Source of the DNA: an uncultured Actinomycetes bacterium
GTDB lineage: Bacteria; Actinomycetota; Coriobacteriia; Coriobacteriales; Atopobiaceae
Assembly: GCA_900318935.1 (NCBI GenBank)
Contig: ONMP01000024.1
Location: forward strand, 1-57,143
Reading direction: 5' to 3'
Length of the DNA stretch: 57,143 bases
Made by a program: the position numbers and the translations under genes. The notes under the pieces are model-generated. The model ran no database searches, had not been told where the DNA came from, and was given only the letters and a program-made list of their open reading frames with translations. This document shows, one piece after another, positions 25,781 to 34,148 of this stretch (the first letter of the stretch is position 1; every line of letters starts with the position of its first letter).

Positions 25781-26002
25781 ATGCCAAAGAGCAAGCTCAT
25801 CAAGGACACCACACGCGAGGAGCGCATTGCCATCGTTGCCAAGGGGCTTGATTGGTGCGGCGACGGGAGCTGCGAGATGTGTAGCGGCTGCAGTCTGGGA
25901 GCGCCGCGGATCGAGGCTATGTACAAGCCCTACATAGACGGCGAGCTTGAGCTGGCTGAGATCAACATGCTGCACGCCGCGACCAAGTACACGCACGGGT
26001 AG
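25781..26002 (+). CDS. Small cysteine-rich protein linked to metH
   Basis: 73 aa, no family recognised with confidence. It starts 19 bp after the metH stop with GAGGGG as ribosome site, so it is almost certainly in the same operon. The centre is a cysteine cluster, CGDGSCEMCSGC (residues about 27-38), which could bind a metal or Fe-S cluster; the rest is charged and helical. The tight link with a MetH lacking its reactivation domain suggests a part in cobalamin or methyl transfer, but this is only inference from position. Confidence 0.7.
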   Translation: MPKSKLIKDTTREERIAIVAKGLDWCGDGSCEMCSGCSLGAPRIEAMYKPYIDGELELAEINMLHAATKYTHG

Positions 26003-26092
26003 GTATTCGCCGCCAACCGATGTGTTCGATGTGTGCGCATCGCATTGCGCTAACCTATAACCAACTGTATCTCCGACTATAAGGAGGCGCGC

Positions 26093-27787
26093 ATGCCCGC
26101 CAAGCCCGCTGCACCCATTGATGTGACTACCACCCCTGCGTGGAAAGCTCTCGCTGCCCACTATGCGAAGCTTCAGGAAGAGGGAATCAGCCTCAAGGAT
26201 TGGTTCGCGAACGACCCGGAGCGCGTCGAGCGCCTCTCCTACGATCTTTCCGATTTGCACTTCGACCTCTCGAAGAACCTCATCACTGACGAGACCATCC
26301 AGCTGCTGGTCCAGCTTGCGCGCGAGGTGGGTATCGAGGAGCGTCGTGACGCGATGTATGCCGGCGAGCACATCAACCCCACCGAGGATCGCGCCGTCTT
26401 CCATACCGGTCTGCGCCGTCCGAAGTCCGACATTGGCAAGTTTATCGTCGACGGCCGCGACGCCATCGCCGATGTGCATGAGGTTCTTGACCGCATGTAT
26501 GCCTTCGCCGATCGTGTGCGTTCCGGCGAATGGAAGGGTGTCACGGGGAAGGCCATCGAGAACGTCGTTTCCATCGGTATCGGCGGTTCCGACCTCGGTC
26601 CCGTCATGATCTACGAGGCGCTCAAAGCCAAGCTCGATGGTCCTGCATGCCGTTTCGTTTCCAACATCGATCCCAACGACATCGCCGAGAAGGTCAAGGG
26701 CCTCGACCCCGAGACCACCCTCATGATCGTCGTGTCAAAGACCTTCACCACGCTCGAGACCATCACAAACGCAAAGATGGCTCGTTGGTGGCTGCTCGAC
26801 TCCCTGCGCAAGTCTGGCGCAATCGATGACTCCGCAGAGAAGGAAGCCGAGGCCATCGCCAAGCACTTCGTGGCCGTCTCCACCAACCTCGAGCTCGTGG
26901 CGGACTTTGGCATCGACCCCACGAACGCATTCGGTTTCTGGAGCTGGGTTGGCGGACGCTATTCCACCGACTCCGCAGTGGGCCTCTCGCTCATTCTCGC
27001 CTATGGCAAGGAGACCTTCGAGGAGCTGCTCAAGGGCTTTCATGACATGGATGTGTACTTCCAGGAGACCCCGCTCGAGGAGAACGTCTGCGCGCTCATG
27101 GGCCTCATCAACATCTGGTACAACAACTTCTTTGAGTTCGAGACCCACGCCGTGCTGCCCTACAACCAGTACCTGCATCGCTTTGCCGCCTATCTGCAGC
27201 AGCTAACGATGGAATCCAACGGCAAGTCCGTCCGTTGGGATGGCAGCCCCGTGACCTGCGGCACCGGCGAGATTTTCTGGGGCGAGCCCGGCACCAACGG
27301 CCAGCATGCCTTCTACCAGCTCATCCATCAGGGCACCAAGCCCGTGCCAGCAGACTTCATCGCCTTTGCGAACAGTGCCAACCCCATCCAGTGCGAGGGC
27401 CAGGACGTACACGAGCTCTTCTTGGGCAACTTCCTCGCCCAGACCAAGGCCCTTGCCTTTGGCAAGACGGCCGATGAGGTTCGTGCCGAGGGTACCGAGG
27501 AGTGGATCGTTCCGGCCCGTTGCTTCGAGGGGAACCGTCCGACGACCTCCATCTTTGGCGTCGAGCTGAATCCTCACACGCTCGGTGAGCTCATCGCGCT
27601 GTATGAGCACATCACCTTCGTCGAGGGTACCGTCTGGGGCATCGACTCCTACGACCAGTGGGGCGTCGAGCTGGGCAAGCAGCTTGCCAAGCAGATTACT
27701 CCTGCCCTGCACGATGACGAGGCGCTTGCCACGCAGGATGCTAGCACCAAAGCCCTCATCGAGTACTACCGCGCAAATCGCGCTTAA
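26093..27787 (+). CDS. pgi: Glucose-6-phosphate isomerase
   Basis: 564 aa. Interconverts glucose-6-P and fructose-6-P in glycolysis. Signature segments: [96 protein letters not shown] (catalytic His) and [20 protein letters not shown] precedes ATG 26093 and a strong intrinsic terminator follows, so it is a single-gene transcript. The AT-richer 26003-26092 gap presumably holds its promoter (CTATAAC as a possible -10). Confidence 0.97.
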   Translation: MPAKPAAPIDVTTTPAWKALAAHYAKLQEEGISLKDWFANDPERVERLSYDLSDLHFDLSKNLITDETIQLLVQLAREVGIEERRDAMYAGEHINPTEDRAVFHTGLRRPKSDIGKFIVDGRDAIADVHEVLDRMYAFADRVRSGEWKGVTGKAIENVVSIGIGGSDLGPVMIYEALKAKLDGPACRFVSNIDPNDIAEKVKGLDPETTLMIVVSKTFTTLETITNAKMARWWLLDSLRKSGAIDDSAEKEAEAIAKHFVAVSTNLELVADFGIDPTNAFGFWSWVGGRYSTDSAVGLSLILAYGKETFEELLKGFHDMDVYFQETPLEENVCALMGLINIWYNNFFEFETHAVLPYNQYLHRFAAYLQQLTMESNGKSVRWDGSPVTCGTGEIFWGEPGTNGQHAFYQLIHQGTKPVPADFIAFANSANPIQCEGQDVHELFLGNFLAQTKALAFGKTADEVRAEGTEEWIVPARCFEGNRPTTSIFGVELNPHTLGELIALYEHITFVEGTVWGIDSYDQWGVELGKQLAKQITPALHDDEALATQDASTKALIEYYRANRA

Positions 27788-27806
27788 GCAAAGCCACGAG
27801 AAAGAG

Positions 27807-27847
27807 CGGCGGGGAAAGAGGCTGGTCTCTTTCCCCGCCGTCTTCTT
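27807..27847 (+). terminator. Intrinsic terminator after pgi
   Basis: CGGCGGGGAAAGAG (27807-27820) pairs perfectly with CTCTTTCCCCGCCG (27827-27840) and is followed by TCTTCTT. Confidence 0.85.
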
Positions 27848-27948
27848 ACTCGAAACCGGTTTCGCACGCTCTGCACAATGAGAAAAAGGGTATCGCGCGG
27901 ATATCGCAACGTGTAGAATGGAATGGTCCCCGGCACAAGGAGAAACAA

Positions 27949-29388
27949 GTGGCAAACAACAACCAAATCGAAAAAACCACACCAAGGGAGATCAACGAGA
28001 ACGCTCCTGACGACTCCTCCAAGGACTTGGCGAAGCCCGAAGAGCAGCAATCGGGTTCGCTCGGCACCCCAAGCGACGAAGAGATAGCGGCGCAACTCGC
28101 CTACGAGACGCTCGCGAAGAACAAGAGAGCAAAGCGGCGCAAGCGTATGATCACCATCGGGGTTCTTCTCGTGCTGATCATCGGCGCCGTCATTGCTTTC
28201 ACGATGAACGGCAAATCCCAAGACCCGACAGAGTTGATGGCCGAGACGGCCTTCCAGAACGCCGTCCCGGTGCGCAAGGGAGAGTTCGAGGCTACCGTAG
28301 GTGGTTCAGGCAAGGCGGCACCCGTCAGCGAAAGTGTTGTCTCGCCCGAGGTCGCTGGTATCATCGAGAACCTTGCCGTAGTGGAAGGGCAGGAGGTCAA
28401 GGAGGGCGACCAGCTCTTTACACTCAAGAACGACAAGCTCGATGCCGCTGTACGCGAGGCTCAGGAGAAGCTGAGCACTGCGGAGCGTACGCGCGACCGT
28501 GCCGCAGAGAAGGTTGACAAGGCATATCGCAGCATCAGCGAGGCCGATGCGGATGCGCAACGTGCTTGGGATGAGGCGAATGCCTCCGGTGATTGGGAGA
28601 GCTACAACGAGTCTGCGCTAAGGACTGCGATCAGGTCAGCTGAGGATGCGCGTGACGAGGCCGAGAATGCACGCGAGGATGCGGATACCGAGGTCGAGAA
28701 AGCTCGCACCGAGCTCGACGAGGCGCAGAAGGAGGCCGACAAGCGAGTTATCACCGCGCCTGTCTCGGGAAATGTCGTGGCAGTCAACGCAAAGAACGGC
28801 CAGTCGGTTGGAGGGGCTGCCGGCGGCACATCTGAGAGCGGCGCAAACGGCAACGCACCCCTCGTCCAGATTGCCGACACCTCGCAGATGAAGGTTGCCG
28901 TGCAAATCAACGAGGTCGACATCGAGCAGGTGGCTGTTGGCCAGACCGCAAGGGTGCTATTCCAGGCGATTCCCGACTACGCCCTCGAGGCGAAGGTGCA
29001 GAGCATTGCGACGGTAGCTACGGGTTCAAGTTCGGGCTCGGGTGGTAGCGATTCGGCTTCCGGAGTCGTCTCCTATGAAGTCGACCTTGTCGTCCCAAAC
29101 GAGGACAACAAGATTAAACCGGGCATGACGGCGACGGTCAGCGTCGTCACAAAGAGCCTTGATGATGCAATCATCGCGCCGGCATCGGCTGTGTTTGGCG
29201 CCGATTTGGGCGCTCCGTATGTGCTCAAGATTACGGATGCTGAGAACCAGGCGTATGAGAAGGTCCCCGTGACGGTCGTTGAGGAGAGCGCGACCGAGAT
29301 TGCGCTGGACGGTGACATCGCCGAAGGCGATATGCTGCTCGGAATCGATCTCGACATGATGGCGAGCGCCCTTGGGCAGGGTGAATAG
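27949..29388 (+). CDS. Membrane-fusion (HlyD/MacA-like) subunit of an ABC exporter
   Basis: 479 aa. The cytoplasmic N-terminus (about 1-65, charged) is followed by one transmembrane helix (about 67-86), then an extracytoplasmic MFP: barrel-sandwich half (SGKAAPVSESVVSPEVAGIIENLAVVEGQEVKEGD), a coiled-coil hairpin (about 165-260, rich in Glu/Asp/Arg/Ala), the other half (VITAPVSGNVVAVNAKNGQSV) and beta-barrel domains. GTG 27949 with AAGGAGAAACAA upstream. The first gene of a three-gene exporter operon; it should link the permease to the outside or to the peptidoglycan side in this Gram-positive-type envelope. Substrate unknown (peptide, lipid or antibiotic). Confidence 0.88.
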   Translation: MANNNQIEKTTPREINENAPDDSSKDLAKPEEQQSGSLGTPSDEEIAAQLAYETLAKNKRAKRRKRMITIGVLLVLIIGAVIAFTMNGKSQDPTELMAETAFQNAVPVRKGEFEATVGGSGKAAPVSESVVSPEVAGIIENLAVVEGQEVKEGDQLFTLKNDKLDAAVREAQEKLSTAERTRDRAAEKVDKAYRSISEADADAQRAWDEANASGDWESYNESALRTAIRSAEDARDEAENAREDADTEVEKARTELDEAQKEADKRVITAPVSGNVVAVNAKNGQSVGGAAGGTSESGANGNAPLVQIADTSQMKVAVQINEVDIEQVAVGQTARVLFQAIPDYALEAKVQSIATVATGSSSGSGGSDSASGVVSYEVDLVVPNEDNKIKPGMTATVSVVTKSLDDAIIAPASAVFGADLGAPYVLKITDAENQAYEKVPVTVVEESATEIALDGDIAEGDMLLGIDLDMMASALGQGE

Positions 29389-29389
29389 C

Positions 29390-30148
29390 ATGGCGGCATC
29401 AAAGTACGTCATTGAGGTAGAGGACGTTCATCGCATTTATGAGTCGGTTGCCGGATTCACGCATGCCATACGTGGCGTCACGCTTCGGGTGCCACGCGGG
29501 GAGTTTCTCTGCGTGATGGGCCCCTCTGGATCGGGCAAGTCAACTCTCATGAACATTCTGGGCGGTCTCGATCGCCCCACCTCTGGCACCTATCGCATCG
29601 AGGGCATCAGCACCTCCGAGCTTAACGACGATGAGCTTGCCGAGCTTCGTGCCCGGCGAATCGGGTTTGTCTTCCAGCGCTACAACTTGCTACCGCGTGC
29701 CACGGTGCTGCGCAACGTGATGATGCCGCTCATCTACACCAACGCTCCCGTGGCAGAGCGTGAGTCGCGTGCCATTAAGGCTCTGCGCGTAGTCGGCCTT
29801 CCGGAGGAATACTACGACCACCGCTCAAACGAGCTGTCGGGCGGTCAGATGCAGCGCGTGGCAATTGCGCGAGCTCTTGTCAGCGATCCAGCGCTTATCT
29901 TGGCAGATGAGCCGACGGGCGCCCTTGACTCCGCGACCAGTGAACTGGTCATGGAACTCTTTTCCCGGCTTGGCGAGCAGGGCAAGACTATCATCGTCAT
30001 CACACACGATCCCGAGACCTGCGGTTGGGGAGACCGCACGGTGCACATCCGTGACGGCAAACTCTTTACGGAGGAAGAAGAGCGTGCTCTCGTCGAGGCT
30101 GCGATGAGACACAGCGGAGACGTCAATGCGCGAAGGGGGAACACATGA
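29390..30148 (+). CDS. MacB-type ABC transporter ATPase
   Basis: 252 aa nucleotide-binding subunit. Walker [11 protein letters not shown]-loop [10 protein letters not shown], signature [15 protein letters not shown], Walker [13 protein letters not shown] and the switch His in IVITHD are all intact, with the LolD/MacB-type GALD. ATG 29390 begins two bases after the stop of the adaptor gene. It overlaps the permease start by 4 bp (ATGA), showing translational coupling. Confidence 0.94.
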   Translation: MAASKYVIEVEDVHRIYESVAGFTHAIRGVTLRVPRGEFLCVMGPSGSGKSTLMNILGGLDRPTSGTYRIEGISTSELNDDELAELRARRIGFVFQRYNLLPRATVLRNVMMPLIYTNAPVAERESRAIKALRVVGLPEEYYDHRSNELSGGQMQRVAIARALVSDPALILADEPTGALDSATSELVMELFSRLGEQGKTIIVITHDPETCGWGDRTVHIRDGKLFTEEEERALVEAAMRHSGDVNARRGNT

Positions 30149-31389
30149 GACCGGCTGACTTGGCGCAGGAGACTTGGAGTGCCCTCTCGGCAAACAAGGG
30201 CCGAAGTGCGCTTACCATCTTGGGCATCGTCATCGGCATCGGTGCCGTAATCACCATGAATGCCATCATCGGCGGCATCTCGAATCAGATGGCGGGGATG
30301 TTTGGCGCTAACGCGGCGCGCATCCTTACTATTAACCTCAGGGGACTCAACAACTTCACCCTCGAAGACGCAGAAGACATCTCAGCTAACGTGCTTGGCG
30401 TCGATTACACCATGCCTAGCTGCGAGAGCACTGTGAGCGCCATGTACGAGAAGAAGAAGTTCGAGGGAAGCGTCCATGGGGTCACGAGTAACTTCTTTGA
30501 GGCACATGGGTATCGCATCTTGCAGGGTTCGGCTTTCACCGAGGAGGACGAGAAGCAAGGCTCGCGCGTTATCGTCATCGACCAATACAGCGTCAAGAAC
30601 ATCTTTGGCTCTGTGGATGCGCCGGCAGTGGGGAAGTCACTGCGAATCGGGAATGACGACTATCTTATAGTGGGCGTTGCCGACAAGGTAAACATATATT
30701 CGGTGTCGGAATACATGACAACCAACATTGAAGGGGCTGTGCCTATCACCACGGCGCTCGCGCGTATGGCGGGTACGCAAAACATCACTTCCTTAGAGGC
30801 CATGACGAGTGAGACGGCCGACGCGGATGTGGTGGCGGAGCAGACGAAGTCTTACCTCATGAAGCGCTATAAGCTGCAGGATTCCATGGATGAGGATGCA
30901 ACGAGGACCGCAAGCGTTGAGTCCAACAAGTCGTTGATGCAGCAGGTGAACACCATGACCTCGTCATTCCAGTCAATCATGGTTACCGTCTCGGGCATCT
31001 CGCTGCTGGTCGGTGGTATAGGCATCATGAACATGATGCTCACCAACGTGACAGAGCGAATCCGTGAGATAGGTCTGCGCAAGGCGCTCGGAGCCAAGCG
31101 GATCGACATCACGAGCCAGTTTATTCTCGAGAGCGTATGCCTCTGCCTTACGGGCGGGTTCATCGGGGTGCTACTGGGCATGGCGGGCGCCTTTGGTCTT
31201 GCGGGCATTGTCGGCAGCGGGTTAGCATCGTCTATAACGGCGAGTAGCGAACCCATCACACCGGTCATCGATGCCACTTCCATCATCAACGCCGTGCTGG
31301 TGTGTGTGGCGACTGGCCTGATATTTGGTTGGTATCCAGCGCAACGTGCCGCAAAGCTCGACCCGGTGGAGAGTCTCAATCACCAGTAA
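30145..31389 (+). CDS. MacB/FtsX-type ABC transporter permease
   Basis: 414 aa. One N-terminal transmembrane helix (NKGRSALTILGIVIGIGAVITMNAIIGG), a large extracytoplasmic domain (about 60-280), and three C-terminal helices with the FtsX-core segment VTERIREIGLRKALGAKRIDITSQFILES. It ends in YPAQRAAKLDPVESLNHQ, typical of the family. With the adaptor and ATPase it forms a MacAB-like mechanotransmission exporter. No two-component system or substrate gene is adjacent. Confidence 0.93.
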   Translation: MRPADLAQETWSALSANKGRSALTILGIVIGIGAVITMNAIIGGISNQMAGMFGANAARILTINLRGLNNFTLEDAEDISANVLGVDYTMPSCESTVSAMYEKKKFEGSVHGVTSNFFEAHGYRILQGSAFTEEDEKQGSRVIVIDQYSVKNIFGSVDAPAVGKSLRIGNDDYLIVGVADKVNIYSVSEYMTTNIEGAVPITTALARMAGTQNITSLEAMTSETADADVVAEQTKSYLMKRYKLQDSMDEDATRTASVESNKSLMQQVNTMTSSFQSIMVTVSGISLLVGGIGIMNMMLTNVTERIREIGLRKALGAKRIDITSQFILESVCLCLTGGFIGVLLGMAGAFGLAGIVGSGLASSITASSEPITPVIDATSIINAVLVCVATGLIFGWYPAQRAAKLDPVESLNHQ

Positions 31390-31413
31390 GCAGCCAGTGG
31401 GCATATTCAATAA

Positions 31414-31456
31414 TTTGACCGCTTGACCACGATTTTGCTGTGGCCAAGCGGTCAAA
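31414..31456. terminator. Hairpin after the exporter operon
   Basis: TTTGACCGCTTGACCAC (31414-31430) pairs with GTGGCCAAGCGGTCAAA (31440-31456) with one mismatch. No clear T-run follows; probable rho-assisted terminator or stability element. Confidence 0.55.
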
Positions 31457-31604
31457 TGCGTTCCTCGCCCTGCGGTGTTTGGGCTCGCGTTTGAGTTCGC
31501 GCTTGCCAAGGTGAACGTCTGTCCGGTTTGTCTTTGCATCATATCCTCATACCTGCTAGCATGCAAAATTGAATATGGCCGCATGCGCTGCTGGGAGGTA
31601 CACG

Positions 31605-33236
31605 GTGGCTGAGAAAACCACAAACGAACGCGTTAAGGACGAAAAAAGCCGTCCCCCTGCACGTCCGTCTGCGTCCTCAACCGGTTCGCAAGGCAAGTCT
31701 TCGACCGGGGTGGTATCCACCGATGCTAAGGGTCCGTCCCGGCATTCAGCCAGTACGACTGGTCGTGTGGGCAGTGCTACGGGTCGGCAAGTAACTGCGC
31801 GTCGCAAGCCTCAGAAAGCAGCGCCCAAGCAGCCCGCGAAGCCCAACGCCAATGCGAAGTCTCGCGAGGTGAGCGCTCAGACGCGCAAGCGGGTGCAGCA
31901 GCAGAAGGCCAAGCAGCAGGCAGATGCCCCTGCGCAGCATGCACGCGACGATCGCGGCGTGAATCCAATGCTGGTGGGGGGCATCGTCGGCGCCCTTCTG
32001 CTGGTTGTCCTCGTCATCGGCGTAGTGGTGTCATGCAGCCAGCCAGGGGGAATCTTGGGGGCTGTCCAGTCCGGTGACGAAGAAGCCACGCAGACAAATG
32101 TCGACGGCGAAGCAAAGCCTGAGGCGAGCGTGTCGTTTTGTGCGATGGGTGCCAATATCGCCAATGCCGACATTCTTGCCAGCGCTGATGCCTGGGCTGG
32201 AACTACGGGGGATGGGAACTACGATTTCTCCCCTCTCTACGAGCAGATGTCCAGTGTAATAGCTCCCTATGACATCGCCTTCGTAAACCAGGCAACGACT
32301 CTCGGTGGGCACGGCAACTTCGAGTACCAAGGTTTTCCCAGCTACAATACGCCTGACACCATGGCAGATGCACTCGAAGGCGCGGGGTTCGACGTGGTAA
32401 ACGTAAACACGAACCACACCTTCGACATGTGGACGAGTGCCGTTGAGCACTCACAATCCGTATGGGCGCAACACCCCAACGTGACGGCCATCGGAAGCTA
32501 CACATCTCAGGCTGACCGAGACAACATTCGTGTCGTCGAACGCAATGGTATGTCGATTGCGTTCCTCTCATACTCCTATGGGCAGAATGGCTACAAGCTC
32601 AGCGACTTGCCCAACGACTTCTATGCCGCGCCGTTTGACAAGGAGACGATGCGTAAGGAGGTCGAACGTTCCAAGGAACTGGCTGACGCGGTGGTCGTTT
32701 ACCTGCATTTCAACGAGATGGACGAGATTACTGGTTCTGTCGACCCGACTAGGCTTACCGATCAGCAGGAGGGCTACGCATCGTACCTGGCGGGGCTAGG
32801 CGTTGACTTGGTGCTAGGTTGCAGGGGACAGTCCATACAACCAGTGCGCTACGTGGGTCGTGGAATTCGCACCACGGACGGTTCGGGCGTAACTCCGGAG
32901 AACGGGATGCTCTGCGTGTATGGTCTCGGCGACTTCGTGAGTGCGTACACTCTGCCATCTGCGGTTCTTTCGGGCATGTTTACCTGCGACTTCGTACGCG
33001 ACGCAAGCGGAGATGTACACGTTGCGAATCCCACTTGGCATGGTCTCGTTGAGCATCGCAGCGGCGGAGTCGACTACGTGTGCCCGCTCGCCAACTATAC
33101 TCCAGAACTCGCCGCATCCAATGAGCTGCTTGCTCGGCTCAGGGAGATTGACCCCACGGCGACCGACCCCCTGCAGTGGGCGCGTGCCACCACGGTGCGG
33201 ATGGTCGGGGATGCCGTCGCAGTCAAGGTGGAGTGA
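31605..33236 (+). CDS. CapA-family (poly-gamma-glutamate capsule-type) membrane-anchored protein
   Basis: 543 aa. A long basic, Ser/Lys/Gln-rich cytoplasmic N-terminus (about 1-125), one transmembrane helix (NPMLVGGIVGALLLVVLVIGVVV), then a CapA/PGA_cap metallophosphatase-like domain (about 170-540). Family landmarks: VSFCAMGANIAN, FVNQATTLGG, GFDVVNVNTNHTFD, YLHFNEMD (HxH-type position replaced by HFNE), DLVLGCRGQSIQPV. Several of the usual metal-binding residues (for example NxE and HWG) look changed, so catalytic activity is doubtful. GTG 31605 has GGGAGG upstream. Likely surface/envelope function; no capsule genes adjacent. Confidence 0.8.
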   Translation: MAEKTTNERVKDEKSRPPARPSASSTGSQGKSSTGVVSTDAKGPSRHSASTTGRVGSATGRQVTARRKPQKAAPKQPAKPNANAKSREVSAQTRKRVQQQKAKQQADAPAQHARDDRGVNPMLVGGIVGALLLVVLVIGVVVSCSQPGGILGAVQSGDEEATQTNVDGEAKPEASVSFCAMGANIANADILASADAWAGTTGDGNYDFSPLYEQMSSVIAPYDIAFVNQATTLGGHGNFEYQGFPSYNTPDTMADALEGAGFDVVNVNTNHTFDMWTSAVEHSQSVWAQHPNVTAIGSYTSQADRDNIRVVERNGMSIAFLSYSYGQNGYKLSDLPNDFYAAPFDKETMRKEVERSKELADAVVVYLHFNEMDEITGSVDPTRLTDQQEGYASYLAGLGVDLVLGCRGQSIQPVRYVGRGIRTTDGSGVTPENGMLCVYGLGDFVSAYTLPSAVLSGMFTCDFVRDASGDVHVANPTWHGLVEHRSGGVDYVCPLANYTPELAASNELLARLREIDPTATDPLQWARATTVRMVGDAVAVKVE

Positions 33237-33276
33237 TTTCGCGGTTTTCGCGCGCCTTCATGCTGCATCTCTGGGC

Positions 33277-33305
33277 TTGCACTGTGGCACGGGGTTGGGT
33301 ATACT
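33277..33305 (+). promoter_or_regulatory. Promoter of the SRP RNA gene
   Basis: TTGCAC (33277-33282), 17-nt spacer, TATACT (33300-33305): a near-ideal vegetative promoter. The predicted start falls at about 33312, just before the RNA's closing stem. Confidence 0.85.
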
Positions 33306-33322
33306 TCACACAGCGAGTGCGT

Positions 33323-33425
33323 TCGATGGGTTCGGGTGACGGCATACTACGAACCTGGTCAGGGTCGGGAGACAGCAGCCATAAGGAGCCTCTGTCGGGT
33401 GCCCGTTCCCATCGAGCGCACTTCT
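33323..33425 (+). ncRNA. ffs: Signal recognition particle RNA, small bacterial (4.5S) type
   Basis: About 103 nt between closing-stem strands TCGATGGG (33323-33330) and CCCATCGA (33418-33425). The diagnostic helix 8 is present: GGTCAGG, tetraloop stem GTC-GGGA-GAC, then AGCAGCC, which is the Ffh-binding symmetric and asymmetric loop region. There is no Alu domain. It pairs with Ffh to target nascent membrane proteins. Flanked by its own promoter and an intrinsic terminator. Confidence 0.92.
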
Positions 33426-33442
33426 CCTATTTCGCCTCGGCG

Positions 33443-33468
33443 TGCCGGGGCGTTTTTTGAACGGCTTT
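33443..33468 (+). terminator. Intrinsic terminator of the SRP RNA
   Basis: CGCCTCGGC, loop GT, GCCGGGGCG, then TTTTTT (33463-33468). Confidence 0.88.
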
Positions 33469-33496
33469 ACCGCGACTTCCTCTGAGAGGTGCTCCC

Positions 33497-34147
33497 ATGG
33501 GATTTGTTGACTTCATCATGAGCCTATTGCGCGACCCACGAGCGTTCATCGCCGCACAGATTGCCGCTGGGCCTGTCGCCGCATACGGTTTCGTGTTTCT
33601 CATCATCTTCATTGAGACGGGCGTGGTGTTCTTTCCCTTCCTACCGGGCGACTCGCTGCTCTTTGCTTCGGGCTTCTTTGCACAAGGAGGCGGATTTAAC
33701 ATCCTCATGTTGCTTGGCGTTGCCTGGTGTGCTGCCATTCTCGGTGACCAATGCAACTTCTTTATCGGTCATTTCCTCGGGCGAAAGATCATCGATTCGG
33801 GCAAGGTCAAGGCCATGACACCCGAGCGCATTGCCAAATCGGAAGCGTTTCTCGACAAGTGGGGTAACCTCGCGATATTCCTTGGGAGGTTCTTTCCCTT
33901 CATCCGCACCTTTGTGCCGTTCCTTGCGGGCATGGGCGGCATGAAGTGGCACAACTTCGTTGTGTTCAATATTCTCGGTGGCATCACCTGGAGCACGCTC
34001 TTTATCCTGCTAGGCTACTTCTTTGGTGGGATTCCCTTCGTACAGGAGCATTTCGAGTTTCTGATCGTGGGCATCGTCGCGGTGTCGCTGGTGCCCACGA
34101 TCGTCGGCCTCGTACGCGGTCGGATGAAGCCGAAACCATCCGCGTGA
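33497..34147 (+). CDS. DedA-family membrane protein
   Basis: 216 aa, about five hydrophobic segments. The family signature is clear: FIETGVVFFPFLPGDSLLF, LGDQCNFFIGHFLGRK and FLGRFFPFIRTFVPFLAGMGGM with the conserved Arg residues, then W/N..GG. DedA proteins act in recycling of undecaprenyl phosphate or other lipid scrambling. ATG 33497 follows GAGAGGTG. It ends one base before the stop of the convergent glycosyltransferase gene. Confidence 0.93.
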   Translation: MGFVDFIMSLLRDPRAFIAAQIAAGPVAAYGFVFLIIFIETGVVFFPFLPGDSLLFASGFFAQGGGFNILMLLGVAWCAAILGDQCNFFIGHFLGRKIIDSGKVKAMTPERIAKSEAFLDKWGNLAIFLGRFFPFIRTFVPFLAGMGGMKWHNFVVFNILGGITWSTLFILLGYFFGGIPFVQEHFEFLIVGIVAVSLVPTIVGLVRGRMKPKPSA

Positions 34148-34148
34148 G

